Below, piece by piece: positions 1-5,274 of a DNA stretch of 7,844 nt. Under the pieces are notes generated by a model. That model was not told the DNA's origin. It worked only from the letters and a program-made list of their open reading frames with translations, and ran no database searches. The stretch is from Betaproteobacteria bacterium (lineage in GTDB: Bacteria > Pseudomonadota > Gammaproteobacteria > Burkholderiales > SG8-39), in assembly GCA_947467405.1 (NCBI GenBank), contig CANIIN010000104.1, positions 1 to 7,844 on the forward strand, written 5' to 3'. A program made the translations under genes and the position numbers. Positions within the stretch are counted from its first letter, which is position 1. Every line of letters begins with the position of its first letter.

Positions 1-1108
1 CCTTGAGGATGTTGCGCAGGATCTTCTTGGTGTCGGGGTAGGTGGAGGTCGGGTGCGGGAAATCAGCCTCCCACAGCACATTCTCTACGCCGACCAGCTT
101 GCGCAGTGCCACGCCTTGCTTCTCGTACCAGAAATTTACGTAGATGTTGCGCTTGAAGTATTCGGAGGGCTTCATCTTCATGCCTTCCTTCCACAGGCGC
201 TGCTGGTTGTACTGGTGGTCGGCTGTTTCCAGCAGGTAGGGGACCCAGCCCAGGCCGCTTTCCACCGACATGAACTTGATATTCGGGAAACGATCCAGCA
301 CGTCGCAGAACAGCAGATTGGAGATGGCCGAGATGTTGCTCGTGATGGCCACGGTCGACAGGTGGGCCAGGCCGCGGTAGAACGAGTAACCCGACCAGCG
401 ATCGCCGGGGCTGGGACCCGAGCCGATGTGCAAGGCAACCGGCATGTCGAGTTCCTGGGCCGTCGCCCAGAGCGGATCCCAGGACTGGTCGTTGAAGTGG
501 GCGCCGCCGAATTCCTGCGGTGCCGTGGTCCACACGATGCCGCGATGGCCGCGCGCAGCAGCGCGCTTGAGCTCCGTGATGGCGAGTTTCACGTCCCAGA
601 ACGGCAGCAGGCATTGCGCAACAAAGCGCGGGCTGACATCAGCCCATTCGTCGATGAGGTAGTCGTTGTAGGCCCGGATGCTGGCCATGCGCAGTTCCGT
701 GTCGCCTCCGGACATGGCGCCGCCGCCGAATCCGGCCGCCTGCGGGAACAGGATTTCGGCGCCGACACCGTCCTTGTCCATGGTCTTGAGTCGTTCGAGG
801 GCGTTGTAGGCGGCCGGCGGCGCGTCGATGAATCGCTTGTATTCACCGCGTTCGGGGTGCATGGCCGCCCCGGCCGTGCCGACCTTGCGCACCGGGTTGC
901 CGTTGTAGACCCACCAGTCCCAGCCGTCCTTGTTCTCGATCTGCAGACAGCTGTTGCGGAACTTGGCAGGCACCCTGGAAGTGAAGGTGTCCGGCTTCTC
1001 CCAGACGTGGTCATCCGCAGAGATCGGGTAGATGAGCCTGCTGGCAGGCTTTGCTGCCTTGGTTTTTGCCGTCGTCGCGTGCTGTGTTGCTTGCTTCTTG
1101 ACTGCCAT
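1..1108 (-). CDS. Amidohydrolase family 2 metal-dependent hydrolase, 3' end cut by window edge
   Basis: Reading the minus strand from the ATG at 1108 gives 369 codons without a stop, running off the left edge, so the C-terminus is missing. Residues from about 27 form the amidohydrolase-2 (PF04909-like) TIM barrel. Visible family motifs are the N-terminal metal site D32-x-H34 in ISADDHVWEKPD, H227 in VALHIGSG, E283 in SVESGLGW, and D349 with H352 in WEADFPHPTS, which together fit a mononuclear metal centre. Relatives include hydrolases and non-oxidative decarboxylases such as ACMSD and resorcylate decarboxylase, so the reaction cannot be fixed. No signal peptide is seen, so it is probably cytoplasmic. 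The start is set by AGGAG at 1116-1120, seven bases upstream; the next in-frame Met (83) lies after the metal motif. Oddly, the first 24 residues are a Lys/Ala/Thr-rich tail. It is transcribed divergently from the other genes, behind an FNR-type site. Confidence is high for the family and low for the substrate. Confidence 0.93.
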   Translation of the reverse strand, partial: MAVKKQATQHATTAKTKAAKPASRLIYPISADDHVWEKPDTFTSRVPAKFRNSCLQIENKDGWDWWVYNGNPVRKVGTAGAAMHPERGEYKRFIDAPPAAYNALERLKTMDKDGVGAEILFPQAAGFGGGAMSGGDTELRMASIRAYNDYLIDEWADVSPRFVAQCLLPFWDVKLAITELKRAAARGHRGIVWTTAPQEFGGAHFNDQSWDPLWATAQELDMPVALHIGSGPSPGDRWSGYSFYRGLAHLSTVAITSNISAISNLLFCDVLDRFPNIKFMSVESGLGWVPYLLETADHQYNQQRLWKEGMKMKPSEYFKRNIYVNFWYEKQGVALRKLVGVENVLWEADFPHPTSTYPDTKKILRNILK

Positions 1109-1158
1109 GTGAACTCTCCTCGATGAATGTGATGGTTCGGCGCGGTCGCTCATGGGTG

Positions 1159-1202
1159 GCCAGCATGCCGAAGATTGCTGGCATCCAAGTTAGCGGCCAG
1201 CA
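1159..1202. repeat. Three alternating GCCAGCA / TGCTGGC elements around the predicted promoter start
   Basis: GCCAGCA occurs at 1159-1165, its reverse complement TGCTGGC at 1176-1182, and GCCAGCA again at 1196-1202. The outer two are part of a 9-base direct repeat GGCCAGCAT (1158-1166 and 1195-1203), 37 bases apart. The predicted -10 element of the amidohydrolase promoter falls between the second and third elements. They could be binding sites for a dimeric repressor that overlaps the promoter, or chance in GC-rich DNA. No regulator gene is in the window. Confidence 0.4.
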
Positions 1203-1227
1203 TACCGCCACCGTTGATCCAGATCAA
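1187..1227 (-). promoter_or_regulatory. FNR/ANR/CRP-family site with spaced -10 element (putative class II promoter)
   Basis: Seen directly: TTGATCCAGATCAA at 1214-1227 is a perfect TTGAT-N4-ATCAA palindrome, the consensus for FNR/ANR/DNR-type regulators. On the minus strand, TAACTT (1192 down to 1187) follows after 21 bases; it keeps the T, A and final T most conserved in -10 elements. This spacing puts the site near -41.5 from a start at about 1179-1180, the classic activator position, with a leader of about 70 bases before the amidohydrolase ATG at 1108. In the plus direction I see no comparable -10. Inference: the amidohydrolase is activated under low oxygen, or by another CRP/FNR-family protein such as a nitric-oxide-responsive DNR. 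Confidence 0.6.
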
Positions 1228-1245
1228 AACCCGCAGTGCAGCAAT

Positions 1246-1259
1246 TGCCGTTTACGGCA
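1246..1259. repeat. Short palindrome TGCCGT-TT-ACGGCA
   Basis: Six-base arms surround a TT centre, flanked by a further GCAA (1241-1244) and TTGC (1264-1267) that can also pair. It sits about 20 bases from the FNR-type site on the side away from the amidohydrolase. It could be an operator or a small cruciform; the sequence does not point to a known regulator. Confidence 0.3.
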
Positions 1260-1290
1260 GAAGTTGCAGAAACAATGAACAGGCCTAAGT

Positions 1291-1397
1291 ATTCACTGAA
1301 CAAGGGGGCAAGCCCCCTTGCATATCCCCCACTCCAGAGGGAAGCTTTTCGAGGCATGCTGATTTTCTGCACTTGATCAGCGCTTCCCTAAGCGACC
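1291..1397 (+). repeat. Structured intergenic repeat, copy A
   Basis: This 107-base element matches copy B at 2472-2577. The left 54 columns differ at about five places, the right 33 at about six, and the roughly 19-base middle is unrelated. It contains a strong hairpin (stem CAAGGGGGC 1301-1309 with GCCCCCTTG 1312-1320, AA loop). It also has long-range arms AGGGAAGC 1338-1345 and GCTTCCCT 1382-1389, enclosing an inner hairpin GCTGAT 1358-1363 with ATCAGC 1376-1381. It lies upstream of the luciferase-like gene and its right end overlaps the TTG of that gene's extended frame. The element is presumably a dispersed genomic repeat (REP/ERIC-like in kind) or the remains of a small non-autonomous mobile element. 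I do not recognise a named family. Confidence 0.75.
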
Positions 1398-1528
1398 ATT
1401 CGGTCGTTCCTTTGATTCCGGAGGCCAGCCTGTTATTGTCCGGTTGCGGGGTGCCATACCGTGCGCGCCCATCATCATCGCCATATTGTCGTCATTCTTA
1501 TTCACCATCCATTCCATTGGCAGAACTC

Positions 1529-2446
1529 ATGACTGAATCCCGTTCCGGCAATCGAATCGGCGCGCTGCGCGTCGGTGCCTCCATCCCGCAAACCGAAATC
1601 GGCAGCGACCCTGGCGCGATTCGCGAATTCGCACAGGCCGTGGAGCGCATGGGCTTCGAGCACATCGTGGTCTATGACCATGTGCTGGGCGCCGATCCCG
1701 CCGTGCATGGCAGCCAATTCCTGTACACCCACAAGGACGCCTTCCACGAGCCGTTTGTCACCATGGGCTTTCTGGCCGGCATCACCACCCGCTTGCGCTT
1801 CGCCACCGGGGTGCTGGTGCTGGCACAGCGTCAGGCGGCGCTGGTGGCCAAGCAGGCGGCCGAGGTGGACGTGTTGTCCGGCGGGCGCCTGCGCCTGGGC
1901 GTATCGGTGGGCTGGAACGCCGTCGAGCATCAGGCGCTGGGCACCGATTTCGCCACGCGTGGCGCGAGGATCGAGGAGCAGGTAGAGGTCATGCGTGCCC
2001 TGTGGACGCAGGACACGGTGACTTATCACGGCAGGTTTCATACCATCGAGGCGGCCGGCATCAGCCCGCGCCCGGTGCAGCAGCCCATCCCCATCTGGAT
2101 GGGCGGCGAGGCCGATGTCGTCTTGAAGCGCATCGGACGCATTGCCGACGGTTGGTTCCCGGACATGGGCGCGCCGAGCGCCCAGCACCGCCGTCAGCTG
2201 GAGGTCATTCGCGCCGCGGCCAAGGTGGCGGGGCGGCCGCCATCGGCGGTGGATGTCGAACCGCACATCAATCTGACCGTCGACAAGGCGGACAGCTGGC
2301 AGGATTCGTTGAGCGCCTGGGAGGAACTCGGCGCGCGTCATTTCTTCATCTCCACCATGGGCGGCGGTCTGAACACGGTGCAAGCCCATCTGCGGAAGCT
2401 GGAAGAATTCTGCAAGGCGGTGCCGCAGGCGGTGCGACCGCTGTAA
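1529..2446 (+). CDS. Luciferase-like (LLM class) flavin/F420-type oxidoreductase
   Basis: A 305-residue protein, normal length for the bacterial luciferase-like TIM-barrel family (PF00296). It resembles the subgroup often annotated as 'probable F420-dependent oxidoreductase' (Rv2161c-like). Visible hallmarks are the first strand RVGASIP (14-20), GFEHIVVYDHVLG (42-54), the hydrophobic TGVLVLAQRQ (93-102), VAKQAAEVDVLSGGRLRLG (107-124) followed by VGWN (127-130), and PIPIWMGGEAD (187-196) before the phosphate-binding part of the barrel. Members oxidise or reduce small organics using reduced FMN or F420. In a proteobacterium FMN is the likelier cofactor, which is inference. The ATG at 1529 is chosen because family similarity begins about 13 residues later; upstream frame is open to a TTG at 1373 but looks non-coding. 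No good Shine-Dalgarno is seen. The gene stands alone between two repeat copies. Substrate unknown. Confidence 0.9.
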   Translation: MTESRSGNRIGALRVGASIPQTEIGSDPGAIREFAQAVERMGFEHIVVYDHVLGADPAVHGSQFLYTHKDAFHEPFVTMGFLAGITTRLRFATGVLVLAQRQAALVAKQAAEVDVLSGGRLRLGVSVGWNAVEHQALGTDFATRGARIEEQVEVMRALWTQDTVTYHGRFHTIEAAGISPRPVQQPIPIWMGGEADVVLKRIGRIADGWFPDMGAPSAQHRRQLEVIRAAAKVAGRPPSAVDVEPHINLTVDKADSWQDSLSAWEELGARHFFISTMGGGLNTVQAHLRKLEEFCKAVPQAVRPL

Positions 2447-2471
2447 CGCTTCATCGCCCAGTCACTCAATG

Positions 2472-2577
2472 ATTCACTGAACAACGGGGCAAGCCCCCTG
2501 TATATCCCCCACTTCAGGGGGAAGCGCCGACGGCGTTGTGCCTATTCGCAACTTGATCAGCGCTTCCTTAACTGACC
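2472..2577 (+). repeat. Structured intergenic repeat, copy B
   Basis: Second copy of the element at 1291-1397, in the same orientation and nearly the same length (106 bases). It begins 25 bases after the luciferase-like stop codon. The first hairpin is shorter here (GGGGC 2486-2490 with GCCCC 2493-2497). A second hairpin is better than in copy A (CCCCC 2506-2510 with GGGGG 2517-2521). The long-range arms are GGAAGCGC 2520-2527 and GCGCTTCC 2560-2567. The divergent middle forms its own hairpin, GTTGTG 2535-2540 with CGCAAC 2547-2552, including one G-T pair. Transcribed from the luciferase-like gene, it could act as a terminator-like or mRNA-protecting structure, although no U-run follows. Confidence 0.75.
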
Positions 2578-2595
2578 CCATCAACTGACCTCATA
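2570..2595 (+). repeat. 13-base imperfect tandem duplication
   Basis: Two adjacent 13-base units beginning AACTGACC (2570-2582 and 2583-2595) agree at 11 of 13 positions. The first unit overlaps the right end of repeat copy B, and the second runs up to the ribosome binding region of the VOC gene. It may be a slippage duplication or a trace of insertion of the repeat. Confidence 0.5.
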
Positions 2596-2606
2596 GGATT
2601 CGCAAC

Positions 2607-3440
2607 ATGTTCATTGGTCTCGATCACACCGGTCTGGCAGTGCGCGATCTCGACGCCGCCCGCGATCTGTTTGTCAGGCTGGGCTTCACGCTGACGCCGC
2701 GCGAAGCGCTGACCAAGCCTGGCCCTGACGGCAAACCGCTGAGTACCGGCGCCGACAATCACGTGTTCATGCTGGAGCAGGGCTATCAGGAACTGATCAC
2801 CATCACCGACCCGACCGCCGGCCACATGCTGCTGCCGCGCCTGGAACGCTATTGGGGGCTGCATATCATCATCGTCGAGACCGACGATGCCGAAGGAGAC
2901 TGCGACAAGCTCGCCCGTGCCGGCATTCCCGTGTCGCCCTGCGTGACCTGGGGGCGAGAAGTGCCCGGTCGTGGCGAGGCGCGCTTCCGTTTCTTTGTGG
3001 TCATGGATCCGGCCGCGCCCGAGTGCGTGCTGGGCGTGGTGCAGCACCTGACCCCCGAACTCCTGCGCACACCGGAACTGCTGGTTCACGCCAACGGAGC
3101 CATGGCCATCCGTGGCTGCACCATGCACGTGGCTGATGTGGTCGAGGCCCGGGCGCGCTACGGGAGGCTGTTCGGCAGCCTGGCCGGCGCGAAGCTGGAA
3201 GGAGACGAGGTGCGATTCGCCAACGGCACCTATTTGCGGCTGTCCGACAAGGCCGCCTTGGCCAAGGCCTATCCTGACGCCGAGTTTCCCGCCGCACCGG
3301 CCCTGGCGGCGGTCGAATTTTCGGTTCGGAACATGCCGTATATCGCGGCCAGCGGCGTGCCGATGCGTCAGGACGGCGACGCCTGCTGGCTGGCGCCGCA
3401 GGATGCCTTTGGCGGGGTGATCCGGTTTGTTCCGGCGTAA
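2607..3440 (+). CDS. Glyoxalase/VOC-superfamily protein (Glyoxalase_3-like), two VOC units
   Basis: A 277-residue cytoplasmic protein with no signal peptide. Residues 1-66 form a first beta-alpha-beta-beta-beta unit opening with the VOC strand LDHTGLAV (H7) and closing at QELITI (E62). Residues 83-147 form the second (H86 in GLHIIIVETDD, E139 in APECVLGVVQH). The H/E/H/E set is the usual VOC metal-binding pattern. The VQHLTPEL motif (145-152) is characteristic of the 'glyoxalase-like domain' group (PF13468). Residues 168-277 hold another, weaker VOC-like half beginning MAIRGCTMHVAD and ending GGVIRFVPA. The family includes lyases, dioxygenases and isomerases, so the reaction is open. AGGA at 2595-2598, eight bases before the ATG, supports the start. 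It lies 160 bases after the luciferase-like gene with a repeat between, so co-transcription is uncertain. Confidence 0.88.
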   Translation: MFIGLDHTGLAVRDLDAARDLFVRLGFTLTPREALTKPGPDGKPLSTGADNHVFMLEQGYQELITITDPTAGHMLLPRLERYWGLHIIIVETDDAEGDCDKLARAGIPVSPCVTWGREVPGRGEARFRFFVVMDPAAPECVLGVVQHLTPELLRTPELLVHANGAMAIRGCTMHVADVVEARARYGRLFGSLAGAKLEGDEVRFANGTYLRLSDKAALAKAYPDAEFPAAPALAAVEFSVRNMPYIAASGVPMRQDGDACWLAPQDAFGGVIRFVPA

Positions 3441-3561
3441 GAGCGGCGCCGGGCCAGGACAGACAATCCTTTTATCTGCAGCAACCTGACCGCTGAGCGC
3501 TGTCCGCGGGGGTGTCCCGTAGTACCATGGTGATCTGAAGTGTGGCCCGATTTGGTGCGTC

Positions 3562-3579
3562 TATCGAACGCTTATCGAA
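3562..3579 (+). promoter_or_regulatory. Direct repeats TATCGAA upstream of the transporter operon (weak)
   Basis: TATCGAA occurs at 3562-3568 and 3573-3579, an 11-base period that places both on the same face of the helix, about 30-50 bases before the binding-protein start codon. They could be regulator half-sites. The rest of the 170-base gap (3441-3610) shows no convincing -35/-10 pair and no clear terminator for the VOC gene, although a transporter promoter must lie here if the operon is independent. Confidence 0.25.
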
Positions 3580-3597
3580 GTATGTGACTTTGTATCC

Positions 3598-3604
3598 AGG
3601 GAGG
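3598..3604 (+). promoter_or_regulatory. Ribosome binding site fixing the binding-protein start
   Basis: AGGGAGG lies six bases before the ATG at 3611. An in-frame GTG at 3542 would add 23 residues in front of a normal signal peptide and has no such site, so the ATG at 3611 is preferred. Confidence 0.8.
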
Positions 3605-3610
3605 TTGTTC

Positions 3611-5203
3611 ATGCGAGTTCACTCATTCTCCGCAATCCTTTTTGCCGGAGTTCTTTCTTTGTTCGCGTCGGTGGCTTCGGCCCAGGCGCCGGTGCGCGGT
3701 GGCACATTGACCATCGCGCTGCCAACCGAGCCGACGCAGTTGAACTCGGCCATCGATACCACGCAGCAGGTCAAGATCGTTGCCGGCAAGATTTTCAGCG
3801 GCCTGGTCAAGTACGACCTCAACATGAAGCTGCAGCCCGACCTGGCGACGTCCTGGGCGGTGAGCAAGGATGGCCTGAAGATCACCTTCAACCTGCGCAA
3901 GGGCGTGAAGTGGCATGACGGCAAGCCGTTCACCTCGGCCGACGTGGCGTTCTCGGTCATGAAGGCCTTCGGCCAGTACAACGGCCTGGTTCGCGCGGTC
4001 TTCGCCAATGTCGAGCGCGTCGATACGCCGGATGCCAACACCGCCGTGTTCATCATGAAGCAGCCCGCGGCCGCCATCATGAACGCGTTGCCGGTGGCCA
4101 CCGCCACCATCCTGCCGGCGCACATCTACGACAACACCGATGTCCGCCAGAATCCGGCCAACCAGAAGCCGATCGGCACCGGCCCGTTCCGTTTCGTGGA
4201 ATGGCAGCGCGGCAGTTCCATCGTGCTGGAACGCAACCCCGACTATTTCGAGAAGGGCAAGCCCTACCTCGACCGCATCGTGTTCCGCGTCATTCCCGAC
4301 ACGCAGTCGCGTGGCGCGGCGCTGGAGGCCGGTGAAGTCGACATGATCTACCACAGCACCGCGGCAGCCAGCGATGCCCGCCGCCTCGGCGCGCTGCCGA
4401 ACATCGAGCTGACCACCTACGGCTACATCTTCGACTCCACGGTGTGCTTCGTCGAAGTCAACAACGAACACCCGATCCTCGGCAAGGCGGAGGTGCGTCG
4501 CGCGCTGGCCTATGCCATCGATCGCAAGTTCGTGCTCGACAACATCTGGTTCGGGTTCGGCACGCCGGCCAACACGCCGATTCACAATGCGCTGAAGCAG
4601 GCGGCCGCCGGCGCGGTGCCGCAGTACGCCTACAACCTCGCGCAGGCCGAAAAACTGCTGGACGAAGCGGGCTACAAGCGCGGCGCCGATGGCGTGCGTT
4701 TCAAGCTCAACATCGATTTCGTGCCGTTCGGCGACCAGTATTCGCGCATGGCGCAGTACGTTCGCCAGCAACTGACGCAGATCGGCGTGCAGGCGGAAGT
4801 GCGCAACACCGATTTCCCCGGCTGGATTCGCCGCATCTGGACCACGCATGACTGGGATCTGAACATGTCGGCCATCACCAATGCGTCGGATCCGTCCATC
4901 GGCGTGCAGCGCGCCTACTGGTCGAAGAACATCGTGCCGGGCACGCCGTTCACCAACGGCACGCACTTCAAGAACGCCGAGGTCGACAAACTGTTCGAAC
5001 AGGTCGCCGTGGAGCAGAATGCGACCAAGCGCAAGGCGCAGTTCGCCAGCCTGCAGAAGATCCTGGCAACGGAACTCCCGGTCCTGCCGCTGGTTTCCAT
5101 CGACCAATTCACCCTGGTCAACAAACGGGTCCAGAACCATTCCACGCTGGCCGATGGTGTCTACTCCGGCTATTCGGACGTCTGGATCAAGGCTGCCAAG
5201 TAA
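3611..5203 (+). CDS. ABC transporter periplasmic substrate-binding protein, family 5 (peptide/nickel/opine class)
   Basis: A 530-residue exported protein of the DppA/OppA type (SBP_bac_5, PF00496). A typical Sec signal peptide covers residues 1-24 (basic MRVHS, a hydrophobic core, then VASA before QAP). The mature chain opens RGGTLTIALPTEPTQLN. Family landmarks follow: LQPDLATSWAVSKDGLK (74-90), FNLRKGVKWHDGKPFTSADV (93-112), PIGTGPFRF (187-195), NPDYFEKGKPYLD (209-221), the AGEVDM segment (240-245), and AEVRRALAYAIDR (293-305). The length is normal. It has no lipobox cysteine at the cleavage site, so it should be a soluble periplasmic protein of a Gram-negative cell. It leads an importer operon with two permeases and an ATPase downstream. 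The ligand could be a peptide or another small solute and cannot be read from sequence. Confidence 0.95.
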   Translation: MRVHSFSAILFAGVLSLFASVASAQAPVRGGTLTIALPTEPTQLNSAIDTTQQVKIVAGKIFSGLVKYDLNMKLQPDLATSWAVSKDGLKITFNLRKGVKWHDGKPFTSADVAFSVMKAFGQYNGLVRAVFANVERVDTPDANTAVFIMKQPAAAIMNALPVATATILPAHIYDNTDVRQNPANQKPIGTGPFRFVEWQRGSSIVLERNPDYFEKGKPYLDRIVFRVIPDTQSRGAALEAGEVDMIYHSTAAASDARRLGALPNIELTTYGYIFDSTVCFVEVNNEHPILGKAEVRRALAYAIDRKFVLDNIWFGFGTPANTPIHNALKQAAAGAVPQYAYNLAQAEKLLDEAGYKRGADGVRFKLNIDFVPFGDQYSRMAQYVRQQLTQIGVQAEVRNTDFPGWIRRIWTTHDWDLNMSAITNASDPSIGVQRAYWSKNIVPGTPFTNGTHFKNAEVDKLFEQVAVEQNATKRKAQFASLQKILATELPVLPLVSIDQFTLVNKRVQNHSTLADGVYSGYSDVWIKAAK

Positions 5204-5274
5204 CATTGTGCGCTGAGCCGCCGGTGGCGCCCTGAGGGGTGGTCGCCGGACGGTCCGTTGCAGCGGGAAAATCC
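5204..5274 (+). other. 71-base gap between binding protein and first permease
   Basis: This is the longest gap inside the transporter operon. It carries only weak inverted repeats (CGCC-GGT-GGCG at 5219-5229, and CGGAC-G-GTCCG at 5247-5257). In many such operons a hairpin here lowers expression of the membrane genes relative to the binding protein. These stems are short, so that role is only possible. No second promoter is evident. Confidence 0.35.

Larger units (their letters stand above)
1109..1528. other. Divergent intergenic region, 420 bases
   Basis: This gap separates the minus-strand amidohydrolase from the plus-strand luciferase-like gene. From left to right it holds the amidohydrolase ribosome binding site, three GCCAGCA-type elements, an FNR-type palindrome, a short palindrome, and copy A of the structured repeat. 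After that, a small CGACC-ATTC-GGTCG hairpin lies at 1393-1406. The last 120 bases before the luciferase-like start show no convincing promoter or Shine-Dalgarno sequence. The luciferase-like reading frame stays open upstream to a TTG at 1373, but that stretch (52 codons) lies partly within the repeat and is Ser/Pro-rich without family resemblance, so I treat it as non-coding. Confidence 0.7.

Noticed and set aside
53..1126. A 357-codon plus-strand open frame across the left part of the window
   Set aside because: It lies opposite the amidohydrolase, whose minus-strand frame carries all metal-binding motifs; the plus-strand product has no family character.
1301..1320. Strong hairpin considered as an intrinsic terminator
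   Set aside because: No T-run follows in either direction, and no gene ends here: both neighbours are transcribed away from this point. It belongs to the repeat.
1502..2389. A 295-codon minus-strand open frame opposite the luciferase-like gene
   Set aside because: Antisense shadow; Gly/His/Arg/Ala-rich product without motifs, while the plus strand encodes a full family member.
1291..2577. The repeat pair considered as insertion-sequence ends of a composite element
   Set aside because: No transposase lies between them, the copies are direct rather than inverted, and the only gene inside is the luciferase-like enzyme; mobility is left as a hypothesis only.
1291..2577. The repeat pair considered as a CRISPR or riboswitch
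   Set aside because: Only two copies over 1 kb apart, each with its own internal structure, and no match to a riboswitch class that I recognise.
3441..3610. A sigma-70 promoter for the importer operon
   Set aside because: Several TTG- and TAT-containing hexamers occur, but none pair at 16-18 bases with reasonable matches, so I did not call one.
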